NCBI GenBank assembly: GCA_029250305.1
Contig: JAQXFM010000130.1
Coordinates: forward strand, 1-9,369
From: Candidatus Poseidoniaceae archaeon
GTDB taxonomy: Archaea > Thermoplasmatota > Poseidoniia > Poseidoniales > Poseidoniaceae
Length of the DNA: 9,369 nucleotides
Reading direction: 5' to 3'
Below are positions 1 through 5,914 of this stretch, one piece after another; position 1 is the first letter of the stretch, and every line of letters starts with the position of its first letter. The notes under the pieces were generated by a model. It was given only the letters and a program-made list of their open reading frames with translations, did no database searches and was not told the DNA's origin. A program made the translations under genes and the position numbers.

Positions 1-35
1 GCAACGCTCGGTGATAACCACTACACTACGCTCGC
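1..35 (-). tRNA. partial tRNA, anticodon GCN, probably tRNA-Gly(GCC); 3' part outside window
   Basis: Read on the minus strand from 35 to 1, the sequence has the layout of a tRNA 5' half. The acceptor strand is GCGAGCG (35-29), followed by U8 and A9. The D arm has GTGT pairing largely with ATCAC and a loop holding the conserved A14, G18, G19 and A21. Base 26 and an anticodon stem strand GAGCG (9-5) follow, then T32, T33 and the first two anticodon bases G, C at positions 2 and 1. The third anticodon base, the variable arm, the T arm and the 3' acceptor lie beyond the window. A GC-N anticodon allows Gly(GCC), Cys(GCA), Arg(GCG) or Ser(GCT). The acceptor start GCG and the short D arm favour glycine, by inference. 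A TATA box sits about 30 bp upstream. Confidence 0.8.
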
Positions 36-60
36 AGGGTTATCCGTTCCACTGAGCAGG

Positions 61-70
61 GGTATAAACC
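61..70 (-). promoter_or_regulatory. TATA box for the tRNA gene
   Basis: On the minus strand this reads GGTTTATACC. Its centre is about 30 bp upstream of the first tRNA base (35), the spacing expected for an archaeal box A element that starts transcription a few bases before the mature tRNA end. It lies between the stop codon of the surface-protein gene and the tRNA, so the tRNA probably has its own promoter. Confidence 0.55.
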
Positions 71-82
71 GTTATCGGCCAA

Positions 83-94
83 TGAGCATGCTCA
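83..94. repeat. 12-bp perfect palindrome over the surface-protein stop codon
   Basis: TGAGCATGCTCA is self-complementary over 12 bases, and its end at 94-92 is the TGA stop of the surface-protein gene. It has no T-tract behind it on the minus strand, so it is not a standard archaeal terminator. It could be a short 3'-end hairpin, a protein-binding site upstream of the tRNA promoter, or chance. Confidence 0.3.
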
Positions 95-3000
95 CTGATG
101 GCCGAACATATCCTCGCCATCGCCTCGTTTTGGACCGTTGCGTATGGAAATCACAATCATGACAGCGACACCAATGCCAAACATGACCAGAATTCCGATG
201 AGGATACCATCAGAGAGGAAATTCCCCTCACTGCTGATCACGGAAGCACCTTCTTCTGAAAGTTTCACATTGATGGATGTGTATCCAGTCGCTTCTCCAT
301 AGGTGTCGGAGGCCTGAACGATCACTTCGTGGGTGCCGATTGGGATGCTCTGTCGCACACTCATTTCAACGGTGTAGATTCCATCACCTGGGATGCGATC
401 TCCGTTGAGACCTTCATCGTTCATCGATACCCATGTTGCTTGCGTGCCAAGCGGTGCAAACACGCCCAAATTGGCTCGGGCGACTGCAATCCCATCTGTG
501 TCATAAATCTCAACTTCGAGCAGGGCCGTCGATGCGCCATCGCCCTTCGTAACGGCGAGGTTGTCTGGGGCAACGATTGATGGTGGTGTGTTGTACACCA
601 AGAGGGTCACTGAATTCATCACACCGTCTGGGATGGCGTGTTCGCCATACAGGTTGGTGAATGTGGCGTTTGCAGTTTGTCCATGCCATGCATCAACGAT
701 TGATTTTCGACCAAGAGCATCCGTGAGGATGAATTGCAGTTCATGTTCGCCAGGGGCAATCGTTTCTGGGATTGAGAAATTACCGGCCCAGGTACCTGAA
801 GTTTCGACCAAATCCACAAGTTCGCCACCCTTCATTCGCATGTCGATTTGAACTGATTCAACACCGTGCCCATCATAGGCTTGGGCGTTGATAATGACCG
901 TTGTACCCCTTGGTCCACGATCGGGGAGCATCTCCACGCTTGTGAGACGGGGTCCTTGATTCACCACTTGCACCGTGCTCTGGCCATCCATGACTGAACC
1001 GAACCAATCTTCCGCAGTGACATCGAGTGTGACGTTTCCGACTTCAAGTCCCTTGACAATGTGGCGGGTGGTGTACCGATCATCGCCAATAACAGCATCA
1101 CCGTCAAGCCCTCGGTCGTTCATGGTCACGAGGCCACCGCCCAACGGCGTCAAATCCACGGTAACGGACTCGATGTTGAACTCAGCATCGGTGATGTGAG
1201 CCACAAGCGTCCCAGTGCTTCCACCTTCGCCAATCGCCAATCCTTCGAGGAAGTCCATGCTGACAAGGACTGGGGCAGAGTTGTTTTCTGCCGTGATGAT
1301 GGAGGGTGAAAGGATGCGCTCAACCACTTGTGATTCACTGAATAAAGCGGTGTCATTTCCTTCACCAAAAGGAAGTTCCAAACTTCGCACGATGCTCGAC
1401 ACAAGACCCATGAGCGGACCTTCATCGACAATAGAACCGTTTGCGATGCCTCCGGAGTCACCGTACGTACCCGTCCAATGCACGACAGATAGGTTGAATC
1501 CATCGCGAGGATCGTTTCCAGTAGCGTATGCTTCCACAGTTAATTCAAGGCCGTCTTCACCGTTGAGGTGAACCTTGTCGTGCGCCATCATTGGAATCGG
1601 CATGAGTCCAGTTTCACGGACAATTGTAATGTCCCCAAGAATTTCTTGTGCTTCAGGTTGGGTTGCATTTTGTTGGATTGGGCTACGAGCTGGTTTCTCA
1701 TCGCCACTCGATGCGTCAGCCCCGGTTTCCTCCCAAATGATTCGCACTGTTCTGTTGTCCCAATCAGACTGAACCACTTGGTAGTCCCATGTTTCGTTGT
1801 GGGATGCACCAATGCCATCGCCACCAAAGAAGCCGCCTCCGACACCGGTGAGGTTGAACCAAGTTTCTTGATGAATCACGTTGACGAGGAACACAATTCC
1901 AGTGGCGTTGGCTTGGTCACCAGTCGCTTCGATGGTTCTCACGATGCCAAAGCTGCCTTGGGCGTCACCTGTGATGATGCCGTCGATGTGGAGGTCGTCG
2001 GTGAGGGTTGTACCATCCTCGATGAGTGTGTGGAAATCAATGATGGTGCCGTTGATTTGGACGCTTGAATTTTCATTGCTTTCTCCAAACCCAAATGTGC
2101 CGCTGCCGACGAGTTCTTCCTTGTGTTCGGTGCGCACGCCATCTTCCCAGCGTTCGATCGTCGTGAGGCCATCAAGGTCGATGTCAAATCGACTTTCCTC
2201 GTCTTCGAGGATCATGCTCGCAAGTGCTTCAAATTGGGTATGATCGAGGCGGCGCACTCCATTTTCGTCCCATGTCTCAAGGTAAAGCACGCTGATGTCG
2301 CCATCGATGGTGAGCGTTCCATCCTCATCGTCGCCGTTGATGTCGAGCGCTCCTGTTGCCTCAAGGTTCACTCGTTCGGAAATGTTTCCATCGATCATGG
2401 TTCGATTGAAGCGCCCGTCGGAGACGTTCGCCACAATCCTTGTGGTGGTGCCGTCATCTTCCGTGATAATGAGAAGGCTTCCATCGCCGCGTGCATCGAA
2501 AACTTGTGAAGTGAGCGAGCCTGATGCAATGGTTTCATTTTTCCAAATGGAGTTCAAATCAAGGCTGAGGGTTGTTTCACTCTCGTTTGTAACTTCGGTG
2601 GAGAGAAGGCTGCCGTTGCCAAGTTCCCAAGAGTTGAGGGTCAGCCCCACGCGCTCTTGCCAACCTTGCCCAACAAAGGCAAGGGCGAAGACCTGCGTAC
2701 CATTTTCATCTTGGTAAGTTTGGTTGAGATCCCATGTTGTGCTGGTCATTACTTCGTGATCGGCCATTGGTTGGTTCCATGTGCCAACAGTGAGTTCCCT
2801 CGTGGTGCTCACCGGTTGCTCCAATGCCACACCGTTCATGCTTGTGATGGTCGCAAGAAGTTCGATTTCATCACCCCATTGCAGGCTTGTGTTGAATTCG
2901 ACATCTGCCGTTCGAACATCATTTTCTATTTGCCATGTAATGAGCGCCTCATTTGCTAGTGCCACGCCATCTCGACGGTGGTCAAGGCTTACATTGACCT

Positions 3001-3184
3001 CGTAGGCTTCCTGATCAGCAAATGTGAGGGTGTAGGCGTGGCGAATGCCAGAGCCCCCATCATCAGTCCAGGCGGTGGTAATGCTGGGCGCTGTGGGCTG
3101 CCCCTCTGCCTGCACGCTGAAGGCAATGGGGAGCAACAACAGAGCGCAAAGAAGGATTGCGTTCCCTCTTGAATTGAGGTTCAT
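92..3184 (-). CDS. large secreted, membrane-anchored surface protein with Ig-like/choice-of-anchor X-like C-terminal modules
   Basis: This is a 1030-residue protein of unknown function, predicted to sit on the outer face of the cell membrane. Residues 1-26 form a Sec signal peptide (a basic start, a leucine-rich core, likely cleavage after VQA). Residues about 990-1014 form a single membrane helix followed by a short basic and acidic tail. The ectodomain is acidic and predicted beta-rich, with about two dozen N-x-S/T sequons. Two copies of a motif of the type MND-x-GL-x-GD-x(3)-GD-x-x-YT (residues about 688-705 and 921-938) end Ig-like modules and recall the choice-of-anchor X domain. The middle (about 205-480) contains weak repeats around W-x-(D/E)-(N)-GVR. 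The ATG at 3184 was preferred over an in-frame TTG at 3190, because it directly begins the signal peptide. An AAAGGAG at 3209-3203 is rather far upstream of either. The gene follows the polyamine genes after 55 bp. An adhesin or S-layer-associated role is only an inference. Confidence 0.85.
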   Translation of the reverse strand: MNLNSRGNAILLCALLLLPIAFSVQAEGQPTAPSITTAWTDDGGSGIRHAYTLTFADQEAYEVNVSLDHRRDGVALANEALITWQIENDVRTADVEFNTSLQWGDEIELLATITSMNGVALEQPVSTTRELTVGTWNQPMADHEVMTSTTWDLNQTYQDENGTQVFALAFVGQGWQERVGLTLNSWELGNGSLLSTEVTNESETTLSLDLNSIWKNETIASGSLTSQVFDARGDGSLLIITEDDGTTTRIVANVSDGRFNRTMIDGNISERVNLEATGALDINGDDEDGTLTIDGDISVLYLETWDENGVRRLDHTQFEALASMILEDEESRFDIDLDGLTTIERWEDGVRTEHKEELVGSGTFGFGESNENSSVQINGTIIDFHTLIEDGTTLTDDLHIDGIITGDAQGSFGIVRTIEATGDQANATGIVFLVNVIHQETWFNLTGVGGGFFGGDGIGASHNETWDYQVVQSDWDNRTVRIIWEETGADASSGDEKPARSPIQQNATQPEAQEILGDITIVRETGLMPIPMMAHDKVHLNGEDGLELTVEAYATGNDPRDGFNLSVVHWTGTYGDSGGIANGSIVDEGPLMGLVSSIVRSLELPFGEGNDTALFSESQVVERILSPSIITAENNSAPVLVSMDFLEGLAIGEGGSTGTLVAHITDAEFNIESVTVDLTPLGGGLVTMNDRGLDGDAVIGDDRYTTRHIVKGLEVGNVTLDVTAEDWFGSVMDGQSTVQVVNQGPRLTSVEMLPDRGPRGTTVIINAQAYDGHGVESVQIDMRMKGGELVDLVETSGTWAGNFSIPETIAPGEHELQFILTDALGRKSIVDAWHGQTANATFTNLYGEHAIPDGVMNSVTLLVYNTPPSIVAPDNLAVTKGDGASTALLEVEIYDTDGIAVARANLGVFAPLGTQATWVSMNDEGLNGDRIPGDGIYTVEMSVRQSIPIGTHEVIVQASDTYGEATGYTSINVKLSEEGASVISSEGNFLSDGILIGILVMFGIGVAVMIVISIRNGPKRGDGEDMFGHQ

Positions 3185-3239
3185 GGTCAATATTCCAGAG
3201 CGCTCCTTTACAACACTTTGGGGACAATCGTCGTTTTTT

Positions 3240-4196
3240 TCAAAGGTTCAACACATAACCAAAGAGCAGGGGTGCAACGATGCTTGCATCGCTTTCGATG
3301 ACAAATTTTGGTGTTTCAGTGGCGACCTTGCCCCACGTGATCTTTTCATTTGGTGGTGCGCCGGAATAGCCTCCGTAGGAAGGCGATGACTCGCTGATTT
3401 GCGCGAACCACGACCAGAGCGGTACGGTGCGTTCGAGATCTTGGTTGAGCATTGGGACGACGCAAATCGGGAAATCACCGGCGATGCCGCCACCGATTTG
3501 CAAGAAGGCAAGGGGTGTTTCCGCTGCTTGATACCATTCGGCAAGACGAATCATGTAAGCGATTCCACCGGCTATTGAGGATTGGTCGACCTTTCCTTCG
3601 ATGCACCGAGCGGCGAATATGTTGCCCATGGTCGAATCTTCCCATCCCGGGACAAATAACGGGAGGTCTGCTTCTGCGGCTGCGAGCAACCATGAAGCCT
3701 CCGGATCTGCTTGGTATGCATTGGCGAGGTCGCCTGACCTGAGCAAGTCGTAGAAGTATTCGTGCGGCAGGAAGGATTTGTTGGCCTCGGATGCGTCAGC
3801 CCATCGCTGATGGAGATGATGTTCGATTTTGCGAAACGCTTCATCTTCTGGAATGCAGGTGTCGGTGACTCGGTTCAGCCCACGCTCAAGCAAGGCTGCA
3901 TCATCTGCTGCGGACAGGCTGCGCCAATCATCAATGCGCTCGTAAGCATCGTGCGCCACCAAATTAAACACATCTTCCTCAAGGTTGGCGCCGGTGCATG
4001 ATATGCCTACAATGTGCCCCGCTTTGATCATTGGAGCCAAGCTCCGGCCAAGTTCCGCCGTGCTCATGGCGCCTGCAAGGGTGACAAAGAGTCGGCCTCC
4101 GTTTGCGAGAAAATCTGTCAGCGATGTGGCAGTTGCTGCGAGAGCACCTGCGTTGAAGTGGCGATAGTGCTCATCGACAAACGCTCGAATGGACAC
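3240..4196 (-). CDS. deoxyhypusine synthase-like protein (bacterial-type DHS-like family)
   Basis: This is a 318-residue NAD-dependent aminobutyl transferase family protein. True deoxyhypusine synthase moves the aminobutyl group of spermidine to a lysine of translation factor aIF5A. Relatives can build homospermidine from free polyamines. Visible motifs are AGAMSTAELG (about 42-51), SCTGANLEEDV (about 66-76, nucleotide-binding region), PGWEDSTMGNIF (about 183-194), IGGGIAGDFPI (about 234-244) and GGYSGAPPNEKITWGK, with the expected catalytic lysine at 290. From memory of the human enzyme, Trp327, Glu323 and Lys329 are kept, but Asp316 is replaced by Tyr277, Asp243 probably by Asn192, and the His288 region is rewritten. 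The whole sequence resembles bacterial DHS-like proteins (HAMAP deoxyhypusine synthase-like) more than the canonical archaeal enzyme. The GTG at 4196 was chosen because AAGGAGG ends 7 nt upstream; a TTG at 4202 is the alternative. It starts 2 nt after the speD-like stop, so the two are probably co-transcribed. Confidence 0.85.
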   Translation of the reverse strand: MSIRAFVDEHYRHFNAGALAATATSLTDFLANGGRLFVTLAGAMSTAELGRSLAPMIKAGHIVGISCTGANLEEDVFNLVAHDAYERIDDWRSLSAADDAALLERGLNRVTDTCIPEDEAFRKIEHHLHQRWADASEANKSFLPHEYFYDLLRSGDLANAYQADPEASWLLAAAEADLPLFVPGWEDSTMGNIFAARCIEGKVDQSSIAGGIAYMIRLAEWYQAAETPLAFLQIGGGIAGDFPICVVPMLNQDLERTVPLWSWFAQISESSPSYGGYSGAPPNEKITWGKVATETPKFVIESDASIVAPLLFGYVLNL

Positions 4197-4198
4197 GC

Positions 4199-4582
4199 TC
4201 AAGCCTCCTTGTGAAGAAACCGGTCATGCACAGACCTGCGCTCAAGCGTCAAGTTGGGCATGGTTTTGGTGAGTTCATCTTGGATGTAATCAGCGATGAC
4301 TGCTGGATTGGTTCCACCACAGGTGAAGCAATCCACAGCCAGCCAGCCTTGGTCTGAGTAGCAGTGTGCGGATACGTGACTTTCGTCAAGCAACACGACG
4401 GCAGCAAAACCTACAGGCGACACAGTTCCGTCGAATTGGACAACATTGGCATGCACATTACGTGCATCGCTTTGTTCGACAGCTCGCTCGAGGAGTTCAA
4501 GCATCCAAGCGCCGTCTTCTTCCACCTGGGCTTCATAGCCGGTGAAATCAAGAAAAATATGTGTCCCATGTGCGTTCATCAT
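4199..4582 (-). CDS. speD: S-adenosylmethionine decarboxylase family protein (pyruvoyl-dependent, class 1b size)
   Basis: This is a small proenzyme of about 127 residues. The family cleaves itself to create a pyruvoyl cofactor and normally decarboxylates S-adenosylmethionine to supply aminopropyl groups for spermidine. The cleavage site is Glu67-Ser68 in LLDESHVSAH. His73 and Cys88 (in DCFTCGG) fall exactly 5 and 20 residues after the serine, as His68 and Cys83 do after Ser63 in the Thermotoga enzyme. Two differences are visible: the usual HTWPE is HCYSD here, and the position of Thermotoga Ser55 is alanine. AdoMetDC homologues in archaea and bacteria are known to have become arginine or ornithine decarboxylases, so the substrate is uncertain. 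The start is ambiguous. ATG 4582 (with AAGGGG 5 nt upstream) matches the family N terminus. ATG 4615 and GTG 4663 (which would overlap the agmatinase gene by 20 bp) are also in frame. Confidence 0.85.
   Translation of the reverse strand: MMNAHGTHIFLDFTGYEAQVEEDGAWMLELLERAVEQSDARNVHANVVQFDGTVSPVGFAAVVLLDESHVSAHCYSDQGWLAVDCFTCGGTNPAVIADYIQDELTKTMPNLTLERRSVHDRFLHKEA
4204..4210 (-). promoter_or_regulatory. strong Shine-Dalgarno AAGGAGG for the DHS-like gene
   Basis: On the minus strand AAGGAGG spans 4210-4204, inside the 3' end of the speD-like gene. It is 7 nt from the GTG at 4196 but only 1 nt from the TTG at 4202, so it decides for GTG as the start of the DHS-like gene. It is the strongest ribosome binding site noticed in the window. 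Confidence 0.7.
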
Positions 4583-4639
4583 CTCTACCCCTTCGTACTT
4601 GGCCCTGCCGTTCATGGGTGAAATATAGATGTGGCGGTC

Positions 4640-4650
4640 AATTTTATTGA
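4640..4650 (-). promoter_or_regulatory. possible internal TATA-like element before the speD-like gene
   Basis: The minus strand reads TCAATAAAATT across the stop codon of the agmatinase gene. Its centre is about 30 bp upstream of the in-frame ATG at 4615, which would suit a leaderless transcript starting there. It may equally be chance AT-rich sequence inside an operon. Confidence 0.2.
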
Positions 4651-5642
4651 GAAAAATACCCACTGATTGGTCCCTTTCTGTGCTTTCCTTTGGCCTCGTG
4701 AGTCGAAGTCCATCGCCCCTCTTGTCGTGCCTTTAGGTGGCAAGCAACCGTTTTTGTCGCAAGCATTGCAGCATTGAACTCAGTGAGTGGGCCGTGGTCG
4801 TTTGTGGCGATTTCATTGACATCAGCGCTGATGACGGTTGCGTTCGGTGCAGCGAACACTGCTTCGATTGTTTCGATGGCCTGCCAGAACGTCAAGCCAC
4901 CAGGGACCGGTGTGCCAGTGGCTGGAACAAGACTTGCATCGAGTCCGTCGATGTCGATTGTAAGGTGGACAGGACCGCTGATTTCGGCCAGTGCCTCAAG
5001 CCAAGATTGCCACACAGCGGCACCAGTGCCGTGTGCTTGGGTGTCTTTGGCGAAGAAGGTCGAGATCTTTTCATCGCTTTCAATGCGAAGCGATTCCTCA
5101 TGGCTGTACGCCCGTACGCCCACTTGCATCAATCGGCCGATGCCTAAGTCGAGGGACCTTGATGCAGCGCAAGCATGTGAGTACACTTCGCCATCCAGCG
5201 CAGAACGCAAGTCGGCATGTGCGTCAATTTGCACCACAGTGAGCCGGCTAAGGTCGCCAGCAATCATGGGGTGGTGCTGCAATGCCCACCCAAATGGGGG
5301 GAGGATCCCATGCTCGCCGCCGAGGGCAACGGGGAACACATCGCCAGCGCACCATGGGGAAAGATGCGAAGCAAGTTCATCAAGTTGGGAGCGCAGGTTT
5401 GGTCCTTTTCCTTCCCACGCCTCCGCAGTGTGAATGTGTGAGCCTGCTGGCAGATCCTCGCCAAGATGCTCGTCGAACAATTCGACTTGCCCGCTTGCTG
5501 CAAGGCAAGCGGCAGGACCTTCTGCTGTGCCTTGCCCGTACGAGGTGGTTAATTCGTACGGGAGCGGCAGCACCACGACATCGACGTCATCTCCGGGCTC
5601 AGAGAGTCCGAGGAAATTGCCTTCAGTGTATGAGTCGCTCAC
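4644..5642 (-). CDS. speB: agmatinase / arginase-family ureohydrolase
   Basis: This 332-residue protein is predicted to hydrolyse agmatine to putrescine and urea with a binuclear manganese centre. The metal-binding motifs of the ureohydrolase family are present in order: GGEH with His111, DAHAD with Asp140, His142 and Asp144, and DIDGLD with Asp230 and Asp232. SHACAASR (about 155-162) and a conserved acidic ADVNEIATND (about 273-282) are also present. The general plan fits agmatinase better than arginase, and the neighbouring polyamine genes support that. The frame remains open 48 codons upstream to a TTG at 5786. That extension is proline- and glutamine-rich, lies over the likely TATA box, and is longer than the family N terminus, so the GTG at 5642 is preferred. 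The speD-like gene follows directly (61 bp from the ATG at 4582, or a 20-bp overlap if its GTG is used). Guanidinobutyrase or another ureohydrolase activity cannot be excluded. Confidence 0.85.
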   Translation of the reverse strand: MSDSYTEGNFLGLSEPGDDVDVVVLPLPYELTTSYGQGTAEGPAACLAASGQVELFDEHLGEDLPAGSHIHTAEAWEGKGPNLRSQLDELASHLSPWCAGDVFPVALGGEHGILPPFGWALQHHPMIAGDLSRLTVVQIDAHADLRSALDGEVYSHACAASRSLDLGIGRLMQVGVRAYSHEESLRIESDEKISTFFAKDTQAHGTGAAVWQSWLEALAEISGPVHLTIDIDGLDASLVPATGTPVPGGLTFWQAIETIEAVFAAPNATVISADVNEIATNDHGPLTEFNAAMLATKTVACHLKARQEGRWTSTHEAKGKHRKGPISGYFSQ

Positions 5643-5688
5643 AGTTAGGGGTTTAGGGTTGTCTTCTTGAGGCTGTTGTTGAGGGTGG

Positions 5689-5696
5689 TTTATAGC
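5689..5696 (-). promoter_or_regulatory. TATA box for the agmatinase operon
   Basis: The minus strand reads GCTATAAA. A start site about 27 bp further on would fall near 5665, giving a leader of roughly 22 nt before the GTG at 5642. No clear Shine-Dalgarno motif is present in that leader. Its position supports the short form of the agmatinase gene. Confidence 0.45.
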
Positions 5697-5751
5697 AACT
5701 GGGCGTGTATTGAATATGTTGAGGAGTGAAATGAAGCGGTTAGCGGCCTGT

Positions 5752-5780
5752 TTTGGCGGGCAGTTTTTTCCATTTGGCGG
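5752..5780. repeat. direct repeat pair TTTGGCGG, 21 bp apart
   Basis: TTTGGCGG occurs at 5752-5759 and again at 5773-5780, a 21-bp offset, which is two turns of the helix. The pair lies about 60-85 bp upstream of the agmatinase TATA box and upstream of the rightward promoter, a place where a regulator could bind both copies on one DNA face. No known operator was recognised. Confidence 0.3.
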
Positions 5781-5828
5781 CGTCAATTCGCCGGCTCAGG
5801 CCCGATTTCATGAAAATTCGCCGATGGT

Positions 5829-5836
5829 ACTATATG
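5829..5836 (+). promoter_or_regulatory. possible TATA box for the rightward genes
   Basis: ACTATATG lies 79 bp before the ATG at 5915, so a transcript starting near 5860 would carry a leader of about 55 nt containing the GAGGTGA ribosome binding site. The motif is near-symmetric (catatag on the other strand), so its direction is not certain. Confidence 0.35.
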
Positions 5837-5903
5837 TGTCGGATAACAATACAATAGAGTGTCTGCGGGAGAAGATGCGCGCCGGTGCGGCTTCCCCCTC
5901 GAC

Positions 5904-5910
5904 GAGGTGA
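5904..5910 (+). promoter_or_regulatory. ribosome binding site GAGGTGA
   Basis: GAGGTGA is followed by TAAC and the ATG at 5915. It matches the anti-Shine-Dalgarno end of archaeal 16S rRNA and fixes the start of the 144-residue gene at 5915 rather than at the in-frame GTG at 5885. The same core GGTGA with 4-nt spacing precedes the leucyl aminopeptidase gene. Confidence 0.65.
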
Positions 5911-5914
5911 TAAC

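Larger units (their letters stand above)
5643..5914. promoter_or_regulatory. divergent intergenic region between agmatinase and the 144-aa protein gene
   Basis: This is a 272-bp divergent promoter region. It carries a minus-facing TATA box (5696-5689), a plus-facing TATA box (5829-5836), a TTTGGCGG direct repeat pair (5752-5759 and 5773-5780), a small CGGCG-TCAATT-CGCCG hairpin (5778-5793) and the GAGGTGA ribosome binding site of the rightward gene (5904-5910). A 59-codon plus-strand ORF (5731-5910) also lies here but is poorly supported. Confidence 0.55.

Noticed and set aside
1568..2068. 166-codon open frame on the plus strand
   Set aside because: It is antisense to the surface-protein gene, whose signal peptide, sequons and membrane helix show the real frame.
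3233..3240. T-tract as a terminator after the DHS-like gene
   Set aside because: The tract is on the plus strand. In the direction of the DHS-like and surface-protein genes it reads as A residues, and no plus-strand gene ends there.
5643..5786. 48-codon N-terminal extension of agmatinase to a TTG
   Set aside because: It is rich in Pro and Gln, overlaps the probable TATA box, and goes beyond the usual family N terminus; the GTG at 5642 fits better.
5841..5850. GGATAACAAT resembles part of the lac operator
   Set aside because: It is a ten-base match without the symmetric other half, in an archaeal context with no LacI-type gene nearby; chance.
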